Below, piece after piece: positions 18,911 through 26,833 of a stretch of DNA of 64,000 nucleotides (positions are counted from its first letter, which is position 1; each line of letters starts with the position of its first letter). Under the pieces are notes generated by a model, which was not told where the DNA came from, did not search any database, and saw only the letters and a program-made list of their open reading frames with translations. This DNA is from Porphyromonas uenonis 60-3 (lineage in GTDB: Bacteria; Bacteroidota; Bacteroidia; Bacteroidales; Porphyromonadaceae). The DNA is taken from contig NZ_ACLR01000088.1 in NCBI RefSeq assembly GCF_000174775.1, positions 18,367-82,366 on the forward strand, in the 5' to 3' direction. The translations under genes were made by a program, and so were the position numbers.

Positions 18911-21847
18911 ATGAAACGAAATCTATTATTCCTCTACAGCCTGCTCCTTGCACTGATACCGCTAGGTAGTGTGGCTCAGACTGCAACGAATGATGTGCTG
19001 ACCTTTACGACAAGTAAGGCGGTCGGTGAGACTATTCAAATAAGCCTTCAGTACCAAGGTCAGCTCAAGGTCGAGGGCCTTGAGAGTGTCCCTCCGAGCG
19101 CACCGTTTGAGCTCAGCATATCAACGGTCAAGCTCACGGCACAGACTGTCACTATCAAGGGGCAGCTCTTGCACCTTGCTATATACAACGACCAAAAGAT
19201 AACCAGCCTCTCTGCGCCGAACCATACGACTCTAGAGAGGCTGCAATGCGTTAATAACCCTTCGCTCACAAGCCTCAACCTCTCTGGGTGTAATAAGTTG
19301 AACTATATATCCATCCTTGGTACAGGACTCAAGGATACACATCTGACTCAGTTTATAGGGTCACTCCCCAAGGTAAAGGAGGGGAAGCTCAACTTCTATA
19401 ATGCATACCAGAAGGCAACCCATGCTTACTGGACTATTCAAGACATCCGAGATGCCAATGCTAAGGGGTGGCACGTTACTACCCTTGTAGGGCACGATAA
19501 TGTGGAGCTTTACCCAGACGAGATCACTATCGGGGTCGATCCCGCAGTCAGTGAGGTGCTGAGTCTCTGGATCATCGGAGAGGGTGAAAATATCCCGCTC
19601 ATCTCAAATATAGAAGGAAATCCCGTCATTGAGAGCGGAGATAAATTCACCCCTTATACCGTAACGCAGAAGTCAGTCGTCATCGGAGGCAATGTGAAGC
19701 TTTTTAAGGTGGAGGAGCTGAAGAACATCACCAGTATCAATCTAGGTAAGAATCGTAGCCTAACACACTTAGTCTGCACTAAGGGTAAGGTCAAGGAGCT
19801 GGGACTGTCGGAGTGCTCGTCCTTGAATCTCGTAGAGTGCTACGGTAATGGCATGCGAGGTGAGGCAACTACACGACTGATGTCTACACTGCCAGACCGC
19901 ACCTCAGCGAAGGAGCCTGGCAAAATCTACTTCGTAGACGAAGCCTCCTCTGAAGCTCAAAAGAACAGCTACAGCGATACAGACCTCTTCCTCGCCAAGA
20001 ACCGTGGCTGGGTCGTCTATCGTCGTCTCTCAAGTGGCAAATTCGAAGAGATCAAGCCCACTGGCACCTCTTACGATCAGATAACCTTTACCACGGCCAA
20101 AAAGGTCGGAGAGGGCTTCTTTATCCTCACAAATCCCTCTAAACCTATAAGTGTACGTGGACTCAAGCTACTCTCTCAGAGTGAGAGTACGCCAGACAAG
20201 AATGCCATCGTCACGGCACAGGATATAACGCTCGTGGGTAATGTGCTGAGTCTCGTTCTTGCAGATCAGCAGATCACCGCTTTTGAGTCAAAGGACAACA
20301 AAGAGCTTCGGTCGCTAGTTATCTCAGGTAATAAGCTCACCAAGCTGGATCTCTCTACTTTCGAAAAGCTCGAAAGTGTGGTCTGTTTCGATAATCCGTT
20401 TGATAAGGAGGGCTCCGCTTTTACCTTATCACACCTGCCTAATCGTACGAAAGAGGAGACACCTGGGGCTATCTCCTTTGTCTCTACTGCCAAGGGAGAC
20501 CTTACGCCCACATACAGCTCAGCTGCCATCGCTGCTGCCAACGCGCTCAACTGGAAGGTGATGCAACGTGATCACGAAGGTAATGAGTCTGAGATCGTCC
20601 CCAAGATCAATGTCATCACCCTCGTTACGGACAAAGCTGTAGGTAGCGAGGTGACGATAGAGGCCAAGCTGGCCGATGCCCTTCCCGTCAAAGTAACGGG
20701 ACTATCCGTTGCTGAGATTACTGCTGCCAATGCGGCTGGCAAGTTCACCCTAACGGCACAGACCGTCACCCTGACGGGCGATATTATCTCTCTAAGCCTC
20801 CCCGATGGCGAGTGGACGAAGATTGAGACCACGACTGACTACGACAACCTCGAGTCTCTCGCTTACCCAAGGAATAAGGTGGTAGCTCCTGTTCTAAATA
20901 CCCCTCGTCTCTCTATGCTGGACTGCCGCAATAATGGAATGAGTGAGGCTGAGGTCAAGGCACTTATAGCCACTCTCCCTAACTTATCTAATGAGTCAGC
21001 TCAGATGTCAGAGAGAAAGGGTACGCTCCTCATAGCTGATGAGGCAAACGATACGCACGCAAATGTCTGCCCCGACGAAGCTATCCTGGCTGCTCAGACG
21101 AAAAACTGGGAGTCTACAGTACATCTAGGAGGTGAGGTGAGAGGCAAACTCTTTACCTCGGACAAGAACACCCTGCGCTTTGAGACAAAGCTCCCGATGA
21201 AGAGCAAAGTGCGCTTTACCCTTCATTACGCTGGCACCCTCCTTGCAGCTGATGGTCTTAGTACGCAGGACTATCTACCCGAGAGCTCAGACAGTGAGCA
21301 GGAGTGCGAGCTGACCGCGACCTTTGTTCGTCTTGTGGGTGACGTTGACCAGCTTAACATCACCGCTCAGCAGGTCACCCGCCTTGCTCTGCCTGGGCAC
21401 AAGAGCATCGCAAAGATTGATTGTGCTGACAATGCGATCACCACGTTTGACCTCGCTGGCTGTGCGAAGCTACTCTTCCTCAACATGACGAAGAATGGGC
21501 TGACAGCAGAGCTCGTGTCGCAGCTGATCGCTCAACTGCCTGATCGCTCTGCTGAGACAGACAAGGGTGAGCTACGTCTCTTCAACACCTACAAGGGTGC
21601 AGGCGAGACGAACGAAATAACCGCCGAGCATCTCAAGGCGGCTAAGGCTAAGGGCTGGCGTATCACAGACAGTAAGGCGGAGATTACAGAGCAACAAGTA
21701 GCTACGGATCTCGTCTTACGTCCCGACAGCACGGATGATACGGTATACACACTCGAGGGTATCCGCCTCTTTATCCCAGCTAACGAGCTACCTGAAGGTA
21801 TCTACATCATCGGCGGTAAGAAGGTAATCATCAATCGCACTAAGTAA
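18911..21847 (+). CDS. Large secreted modular repeat protein with LRR-like segments
   Basis: A 978-residue exported protein. The ATG at 18911 is chosen because it opens a signal peptide (MKRNLLFLYSLLLALIPLGSVAQ) and lies after the -7 box TAACTTTG (18853-18860). The mature part holds about five repeats of 170-200 residues, each starting with a strand like LTFTTSKAVGETIQISL, ITFTTAKKVGEGFFI or LRFETKLPMKSKVRF, then short LRR-like runs (LERLQCVNNPSLTSLNLSGC). Each repeat tends to end in an NGL/NGM..LPDRS segment. The C-terminus (YTLEGIRLF..LPEGIYIIGGKKVIINR) resembles a short sorting tail of Bacteroidota secreted proteins. Function unknown; surface adhesion is possible. Confidence 0.83.
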   Translation: MKRNLLFLYSLLLALIPLGSVAQTATNDVLTFTTSKAVGETIQISLQYQGQLKVEGLESVPPSAPFELSISTVKLTAQTVTIKGQLLHLAIYNDQKITSLSAPNHTTLERLQCVNNPSLTSLNLSGCNKLNYISILGTGLKDTHLTQFIGSLPKVKEGKLNFYNAYQKATHAYWTIQDIRDANAKGWHVTTLVGHDNVELYPDEITIGVDPAVSEVLSLWIIGEGENIPLISNIEGNPVIESGDKFTPYTVTQKSVVIGGNVKLFKVEELKNITSINLGKNRSLTHLVCTKGKVKELGLSECSSLNLVECYGNGMRGEATTRLMSTLPDRTSAKEPGKIYFVDEASSEAQKNSYSDTDLFLAKNRGWVVYRRLSSGKFEEIKPTGTSYDQITFTTAKKVGEGFFILTNPSKPISVRGLKLLSQSESTPDKNAIVTAQDITLVGNVLSLVLADQQITAFESKDNKELRSLVISGNKLTKLDLSTFEKLESVVCFDNPFDKEGSAFTLSHLPNRTKEETPGAISFVSTAKGDLTPTYSSAAIAAANALNWKVMQRDHEGNESEIVPKINVITLVTDKAVGSEVTIEAKLADALPVKVTGLSVAEITAANAAGKFTLTAQTVTLTGDIISLSLPDGEWTKIETTTDYDNLESLAYPRNKVVAPVLNTPRLSMLDCRNNGMSEAEVKALIATLPNLSNESAQMSERKGTLLIADEANDTHANVCPDEAILAAQTKNWESTVHLGGEVRGKLFTSDKNTLRFETKLPMKSKVRFTLHYAGTLLAADGLSTQDYLPESSDSEQECELTATFVRLVGDVDQLNITAQQVTRLALPGHKSIAKIDCADNAITTFDLAGCAKLLFLNMTKNGLTAELVSQLIAQLPDRSAETDKGELRLFNTYKGAGETNEITAEHLKAAKAKGWRITDSKAEITEQQVATDLVLRPDSTDDTVYTLEGIRLFIPANELPEGIYIIGGKKVIINRTK

Positions 21848-21910
21848 CCGACTCCCGCCCAAGGAGCTACGAGGCATCTCTGTCTAGCTAAGGACAGAAC
21901 CCTCATACAG

Positions 21911-21954
21911 AGCGGACTCAATCACTCCATCGTAGTGGTTGAGTCCGCTTTTTT
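21911..21954 (+). terminator. Terminator after the 978-residue surface protein
   Basis: Perfect 11-bp arms AGCGGACTCAA (21911-21921) and TTGAGTCCGCT (21939-21949), an inner partly paired loop, then a run of Ts. Confidence 0.92.
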
Positions 21955-21955
21955 A

Positions 21956-22106
21956 TCCCTCAATCTCTTCTGGAGACATTATTGCTATCCGATAATATTG
22001 CTGTCCGATAAAAGTCAGAAAGGGCTTATCAAGGGGCTAAACCGTAGAATTGAGACCTAAAGGTCAAACTTTTTCGGATAGCCTCCTTTTGTATGCACTT
22101 ATTATC
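21956..22106. other. Intergenic stretch with small inverted repeats
   Basis: No gene is seen. It holds two TCCGATAA words, the perfect small palindrome GACCT-AA-AGGTC, and GCTATCCGA near 21985 facing TTCGGATAGC near 22075. The segment AGCCTCCTTTTGTATGC at 22080-22096 repeats the tail of the terminator at 18607. It may be the remnant of a mobile or structured element between two convergent genes. Confidence 0.4.
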
Positions 22107-23063
22107 CTAGAGGACGACGAGACCGGCGAGGAGGAGTTGCAACGTCGTGACGAGGAGGACTAGGAGCGGAAGCAGATAGCGCCACGCATAGCGAGAGAGT
22201 TGACCCGCCCAGGGAGTGATCGGTATGATGACCAGCGGCACGGCGAGGAGAAGCGTGGAGCGCATCGTCTCTGTCTGTACCAGTGCCAGCAGGAGGACGA
22301 GGGTCGTCATCAGAAGTAGCGCTCTCTGTCGGTACCAGGTGACGACGTGACTGCCTCCACGAATGCTTTCCAGCCCGATACGCGCTATAATAAGCAGCAG
22401 GGCTATGATGCCCCACCCTATCCACTCAAAGGGCGTAGCGGGGCTTAGAAGCGTCTCTACGCTGATCTGTAACTGTGCGTAGAGGTTTAGCAGTGGCGTA
22501 GCACCTTGCCAGAGATAGAGCGTAGGCAGTACGAGCCAAAGGATCGCTATGAAGCCACAGAGATAAGCGAGGTAGGCACGCAGGCGACGCACTTTCATCA
22601 AGGCGAGGAGCGACAAGCTCAGCGGTACGATCAGAAGTAATGGAGGATAGAGCAGGACGGCTATGCCCATCATGAGTCCTGCGAGGGTGAGCGTCTGAAG
22701 CTGGTCAGGACGACTGTAGCAGAGCATCTGCAGGTATAGCGCTATGAGCAGTGCGGGGAGCGCCCAGACGGACCAACTAAGCGTAAAGAATGCGGTGAGT
22801 GGCACCAAGAGCATCGTCTGCAGGAGTAGTAAGAGCGCTCGCTGACGGGGTGTGATGAGGAGAAGCTGTATGGCTATGCGGTCTGACAGTCCGAGTGTAG
22901 CGACAAGCGCTAGAGAGTGAGAGACAAAGCCCACGAGCAGTGCTGTACTATCAAGCTCTAGAGCGAGCAAGTACCACTGTATGACGGCGCAGAGCAGCCA
23001 GACGACTACCATCGTAAGGAGTGCCAGTGGCGCAGGGAGCGAACTTCTATAGCGTTGTATCAT
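22107..23063 (-). CDS. Polytopic inner-membrane protein (DUF6427-like?)
   Basis: A 318-residue protein made almost entirely of hydrophobic helices (about nine to eleven segments) joined by short Arg-rich loops. I recall similar Bacteroidota proteins under DUF6427, but there is no catalytic motif I can name. Leu is strongly over-represented. It follows the glycosyltransferase gene by 4 bp on the same strand, which hints at a role in the same envelope process. Confidence 0.8.
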   Translation of the reverse strand: MIQRYRSSLPAPLALLTMVVVWLLCAVIQWYLLALELDSTALLVGFVSHSLALVATLGLSDRIAIQLLLITPRQRALLLLLQTMLLVPLTAFFTLSWSVWALPALLIALYLQMLCYSRPDQLQTLTLAGLMMGIAVLLYPPLLLIVPLSLSLLALMKVRRLRAYLAYLCGFIAILWLVLPTLYLWQGATPLLNLYAQLQISVETLLSPATPFEWIGWGIIALLLIIARIGLESIRGGSHVVTWYRQRALLLMTTLVLLLALVQTETMRSTLLLAVPLVIIPITPWAGQLSRYAWRYLLPLLVLLVTTLQLLLAGLVVL

Positions 23064-23067
23064 CTAC

Positions 23068-24219
23068 TTACTTATAGCGCTCAGCGATCAAACTGTCTAG
23101 ATAGCCATCTAGCTGCGACATATATTGGTCGAAGGTGTAGGGCAGTAGCGAATGCCTCGTGGCTCCATCTCGGCGCTCCCCTATCAATCTATAGAGATGC
23201 CGCAAAGCTCGTGCTATATCCTCCTTATCTAGCGGGTTCAGTCTATAACCCTCCCGCTCAGAGCGAATGAGTGTGCAGGAGCCGGCCACCTCGCTCACCG
23301 CTACGGGTATGCCAAGAACGAGCGCCTCGGCGACCGTCGCACCAAAAGGTTCGTACGTACTAGGCAGTATCAGCGCATCCCCGAGGCCGTAGTGCGCATA
23401 GAGGTCACTCCCCTGCTGCTTTCCTGCGAAGGTAACCCGCTCCTCTAGCGATAGCGTCGTAGCTTGTTGGCGTAGCTCCGCATCCAGCGGTCCATCGCCC
23501 ACCATCAGTAGTTGAAGGTCTAGATCTTCGTCAATAACTATTCTAAAAGCCTCTAGGAGGCGTGGCAAGTTCTTCACCTTGTCAAGTCGCCCCACGTAGA
23601 GGATCACCGCCCGCCCGTCAGGGATAGCGTAGCGAGAGCGCAGTGCTGCGGTCTCTGCCTGCGCTAGAGCCACCTGTCGCTGCAAGTATTGCTCATCTTG
23701 GACGATCGGTAGGTAGTGCCACTTCGATAACTCCCCACGGTACCTATCTCGGTACAGATCTTTCGCCTGCTCGTTGCAGAGTATCACCCCATCAATGCGA
23801 TCTAGCATCCATCGCTTTGGCGAGAAAGATGAACCCCGCAATGTCTCCTCAGCCATGATCAAGTTGTCATCGCACATAGAGACCAGCCGTGGTAGGGGAC
23901 GTGCGGAGAGTCCACGCAGTAGGTAGAGCATCCCTGTCAGGAGATTGAACTCGCTACAGAGGATCAGATCATACGGCTTGCGCAAGATGCGTAGTAGCTC
24001 GGGGCGCAGATTGGGTAGGAGACGACTCCCAGGGGCTAATAGCTTATAGTCAAACTGTATGCGCCCGCCTTGCAGTGAGAGGTTGAAGTCTTGCTCCAAC
24101 GGCTGACCATACTCCAGGTATAGCTCGGTGTCATACCGCTTCGTCAGGTGAGAGAAGAGGTCTATCCGATAGGGAGCCAGCGCTCTGTGGATGATCAGTA
24201 TGCGAGGCGTGTGCTGCAT
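23068..24219 (-). CDS. Glycosyltransferase, GT-B fold, family 4-like
   Basis: A 383-residue cytoplasmic sugar transferase. The C-terminal Rossmann half has the nucleotide-sugar motif LYVGRLDKVKNLPRLLEAF (about 206-224) and the EX7E block EPFGATVAEALVLGIP typical of GT4. The N-terminal half starts ILIIHRALAPYRIDLF, as in acceptor-binding domains of polysaccharide glycosyltransferases. Donor and acceptor cannot be deduced. It is paired with the membrane protein downstream (4-bp gap). Confidence 0.9.
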   Translation of the reverse strand: MQHTPRILIIHRALAPYRIDLFSHLTKRYDTELYLEYGQPLEQDFNLSLQGGRIQFDYKLLAPGSRLLPNLRPELLRILRKPYDLILCSEFNLLTGMLYLLRGLSARPLPRLVSMCDDNLIMAEETLRGSSFSPKRWMLDRIDGVILCNEQAKDLYRDRYRGELSKWHYLPIVQDEQYLQRQVALAQAETAALRSRYAIPDGRAVILYVGRLDKVKNLPRLLEAFRIVIDEDLDLQLLMVGDGPLDAELRQQATTLSLEERVTFAGKQQGSDLYAHYGLGDALILPSTYEPFGATVAEALVLGIPVAVSEVAGSCTLIRSEREGYRLNPLDKEDIARALRHLYRLIGERRDGATRHSLLPYTFDQYMSQLDGYLDSLIAERYK

Positions 24220-24234
24220 CTTGTCCTAAGGTGC

Positions 24235-24735
24235 TTACCAGTTGTCCCAGTCGAGGAGATCTGATGAGGGATTGTCTTGCTCCTCATCATAGTCGAGAGA
24301 CTCATCATAGTCTAGAGGCTCATCGCTCCAATCCTCTAGGGGCGCTGTCTCGACGACAGGCGCTTGAAGAAATTGCTCTAGATCACGTCGCTCACGCTTG
24401 GTTGGTCTGCCAAGCCCTTGGGCACGATCCACATAACCCGACATGCGCTTGAGCTCCAGTAGCTCATATTGCTCAGGTGGCGTCACATTAAGGATATACT
24501 CGGGGACGAGTTTGGCACCCATACGGTTGGCTGTGGTCTGTAGCACCTTAAAGGATAGCGTCACTGGAGGCTTGCGCACCGATATGATGTCGCCCATCAT
24601 GACCATCTTAGCGGGCTTGGCGGTCACATCATTGATCGCCACCCTACCCTTCCGACAGGCATCCTGCGCTATGGAGCGCGTCTTGAAGAGACGCACCGCC
24701 CAGAGGAAGCTGTCGATCCGTACAGGTCTGCTCAT
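24235..24735 (-). CDS. S4-domain RNA-binding protein (HslR/Hsp15-like)
   Basis: A 166-residue protein with an N-terminal S4 domain: RIDSFLWAVRLFKTRSIAQDACRKGRVAIND (about 6-36), as in Hsp15, which rescues stalled 50S subunits. Beyond about residue 130 comes an acidic tail (DYDESLDYDEEQD) ending DWDNW, longer than in E. coli Hsp15. The gene lies 7 bp downstream of pth, another ribosome-recycling function, which supports the call. Confidence 0.9.
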   Translation of the reverse strand: MSRPVRIDSFLWAVRLFKTRSIAQDACRKGRVAINDVTAKPAKMVMMGDIISVRKPPVTLSFKVLQTTANRMGAKLVPEYILNVTPPEQYELLELKRMSGYVDRAQGLGRPTKRERRDLEQFLQAPVVETAPLEDWSDEPLDYDESLDYDEEQDNPSSDLLDWDNW

Positions 24736-24742
24736 GGCTTGA

Positions 24743-25303
24743 CTAGTTAAAGCTATTCATCGTCCGCTCCACACCTACTAGGCAGAAGCTCTGAATCATC
24801 TCATCGGTACGCTCTAGGAGCCGCGGCATGTCCGCCAGCTCCCCCTCGGGAAACTGCGCCAAGACATACTCTATCTGCTTACCTCTCGGGTAGTCATGCC
24901 CTATACCAAAGCGTAGTCGTGGATAGCGATCCGTGCCGAGTAGTTCGGTGATATGCTTCAGACCATTGTGTCCGCCTGCACTACCGCCAGGCTTCATACG
25001 AAGCGTGCCGAAGGGAAGTGCCAAGTCATCGAGACAGATAAGGATGTTTTCTATCGGCACCTTCAACTCCCTCATCCAGTAGCGCACAGCTGTGCCACTA
25101 AGGTTCATATAAGTGGATGGCTTGAGGAGCGTCAGCTGGACATTCTTAATGCGTCCCGAGGCTATCTCCCCATGGCGAGCTGTAGACCAGGTCCATCCCT
25201 GCTGGTCAGCAAGGTGACTCACCATACGAAAGCCTATGTTGTGTCTCGTGCCACGATACTCCTCCGTAGGATTACCGAGCCCGACGATTAGATATTGATT
25301 CAT
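24743..25303 (-). CDS. pth: Peptidyl-tRNA hydrolase
   Basis: A 186-residue enzyme that releases peptides from prematurely dropped peptidyl-tRNA. The N-terminal LIVGLGNPTEEYRGTRHNIGF contains the catalytic His near residue 21, with the conserved Asn nearby. CLDDLALPFGTLRMKPGGSAGGHNG contains the conserved Asp and the GGHNG loop. Length is typical of the family. It is followed by the S4 gene after 7 bp. Confidence 0.96.
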   Translation of the reverse strand: MNQYLIVGLGNPTEEYRGTRHNIGFRMVSHLADQQGWTWSTARHGEIASGRIKNVQLTLLKPSTYMNLSGTAVRYWMRELKVPIENILICLDDLALPFGTLRMKPGGSAGGHNGLKHITELLGTDRYPRLRFGIGHDYPRGKQIEYVLAQFPEGELADMPRLLERTDEMIQSFCLVGVERTMNSFN

Positions 25304-25359
25304 ATTGCGATAGATATCAATGAGCGCGAGACCGCATCGCCCAGTCTCTCATAGGGATC

Positions 25360-26079
25360 CTATCTGTGCCACTGTATAGGACCACCTACAGATATCTCTG
25401 GTAGGAGGTTCTCTCGGTCTATCTCTACAGGATTGACCTTGTTATTGTTATTAGGCGCAATAGGCGAGAGCTTCGGCTCGGGCACCATCAGCGTACCCTT
25501 CTCGATCAAATCATTCATCTCAGGCACACGCCCAGCGCTCAGATAGCGACTAGAGAAGTATGCGCTACGTCCGAGACGCTCTATGACGATACCACGACTA
25601 TTGGTACTGTGCATCATGACGGGGTCGCCATCGACAATGTCAATGACCATCGCCACATGTCCTACACGACCGCTACCACGATTACGTCCCTTGAAGAAGA
25701 GCAAGTCTCCTGGCAGTATCTCTTCCCTCTTGATCTTCTTGACATATCCAGCCTGCGTAGCAGAGCCACGTGGCACCGTGATGCCATATCGTGAGTAGAC
25801 GTATGATACGAAGCCCGAGCAGTCCATTCGCCAGGGCAGATTACCTCTATAGCCGTACGGCTTGCCTAGTAGTTCCTTGCCTGTGTCGATCAAGTCAGCG
25901 ACCAATTCTTCGTGAGCCGTCTGAGCCTTGCTCCCCACCACACGCTGTATGGGAGGACGCTTCAGTATAGGGCGCTTAGAGGTCATACCGCTGGGGCTCT
26001 TGGCTGCACATTGACTTAGGAGCAATGCGAGCAGGAAGGTGCTTAGGAGCAGTCTGATAGATCTAGGTTTATAACTCAT
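25360..26079 (-). CDS. NlpC/P60 cell-wall peptidase lipoprotein
   Basis: A 239-residue lipoprotein; the ATG at 26079 gives a signal peptide with lipobox (LLLSTFLLALLLSQC) and lies after the promoter at 26121-26151, whereas a longer frame would start upstream of it. The peptidase domain has the catalytic Cys in WRMDCSGFVSYVY, the His in GRVGHVAMVID and the third position in MMHSTNSRG. Such enzymes cut gamma-D-glutamyl-diamino acid links in peptidoglycan peptides. The C-terminal 50 residues are Pro/Asn-rich and look unstructured. Confidence 0.92.
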   Translation of the reverse strand: MSYKPRSIRLLLSTFLLALLLSQCAAKSPSGMTSKRPILKRPPIQRVVGSKAQTAHEELVADLIDTGKELLGKPYGYRGNLPWRMDCSGFVSYVYSRYGITVPRGSATQAGYVKKIKREEILPGDLLFFKGRNRGSGRVGHVAMVIDIVDGDPVMMHSTNSRGIVIERLGRSAYFSSRYLSAGRVPEMNDLIEKGTLMVPEPKLSPIAPNNNNKVNPVEIDRENLLPEISVGGPIQWHR

Positions 26080-26120
26080 CCAGTATGTCGTTGTAGCTAC
26101 GGATAGCTGTACATTCGGGA

Positions 26121-26151
26121 CAAAGGTACTAATTTCTCTCAGCAAAAACAA
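26121..26151 (-). promoter_or_regulatory. Promoter of the NlpC/P60 gene
   Basis: On the minus strand, TTG (26151-26149) and TACCTTTG (26128-26121) are spaced by 20 bp, the Bacteroidota -33/-7 layout. The predicted start site lies about 35 bp before the ATG at 26079. Confidence 0.8.
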
Positions 26152-26214
26152 ATGACCCGTTACCGACCGCCTACAAAAGCCCACGAGTAGTCCCGTCTAA
26201 TTTCGACTTCTACC

Positions 26215-26385
26215 GAGGAAATCGGAAATCTCCAGCGAGGAAACGAAAATTCTCCACGGAGCCGGGAAATAAAAGTTCGGAAGAATGAAATGAAACTTCG
26301 GAAGAAGCAAATCAAAGTTCGGAAGAATTTTTTTATTCCTCCGTGGAGGATTTTCGTTTTCTACCGAGGCAATTTTGATTTCCTC
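26215..26385 (-). repeat. MITE-like 171-bp intergenic repeat, copy 2
   Basis: Reverse-oriented copy bounded by GAGGAAATCGGAAATCTC and GATTTCCTC, with the same TTCCGAA core as copies 1 and 3-6. The flank on its right (GTGTGGTGTCAGGG) is the inverse of the left flank of copy 4, so copies 2 and 4 form one subfamily. Confidence 0.85.
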
Positions 26386-26432
26386 GGAGGTGTGGTGTCA
26401 GGGTCCTCGAAGAGCGTCGGAGTGCCTTGAGA

Positions 26433-26605
26433 CGAGTAACGGCTGTAGGGACGCTCGGTCGAGCGTCCGTTCCCGTTAAAACCACGACGCTGTAACTTTT
26501 GATACAACAGATGCTGTCTCTTTTGACACAACGGACGCACGACCGTGCGTCCCTACAACCGTTACACGTCTTGTCGTTCGGGGACGGACGCTCGACCGAG
26601 CGTCC
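26433..26605. repeat. REP-like palindrome cluster (copy 1)
   Basis: Three near-perfect 20-bp palindromes lie in a row: GGACGCTCG-GT-CGAGCGTCC (26449-26468), GGACGCACG-AC-CGTGCGTCC (26533-26552) and GGACGCTCG-AC-CGAGCGTCC (26586-26605). The first two are framed by an outer inverted repeat GTAACGGCTGTAGGG / CCCTACAACCGTTAC. This layout resembles REP/BIME elements moved by RAYT (TnpA-REP) transposases. It sits directly between repeat copies at 26215 and 26642. Confidence 0.85.
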
Positions 26606-26641
26606 CTATACAGGGTTACTCGGCTAATTCTGACTTCTACC

Positions 26642-26770
26642 GAAGAATCGGCAAGCTCCACAATGCGAATAAAAATTCTCCATGGAACCGAGAAATAAAA
26701 GTTCGGAAGAATTTGTTAGTTCCTCCGTAGAAAACGAAAAGGCACCACCGAGGAATCCTTCGATTGCCTC
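26642..26770 (-). repeat. Decayed, shortened copy of the 171-bp repeat
   Basis: It keeps the ends (CGAAGAATCGGCAAGCTCC, GGAATCCTTCGATTGCCTC) and the GAAATAAAAGTTCGGAAGAA core, but lacks about 40 bp of the centre, including two TTCCGAA words. It lies just downstream of the 3' end of the LRR protein gene. Confidence 0.7.
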
Positions 26771-26833
26771 AATGGTGCCCTTTAGAGAGCTAATGCCTAT
26801 TAGTGCGACTAGCACCATAGGCGGTGAGATATA

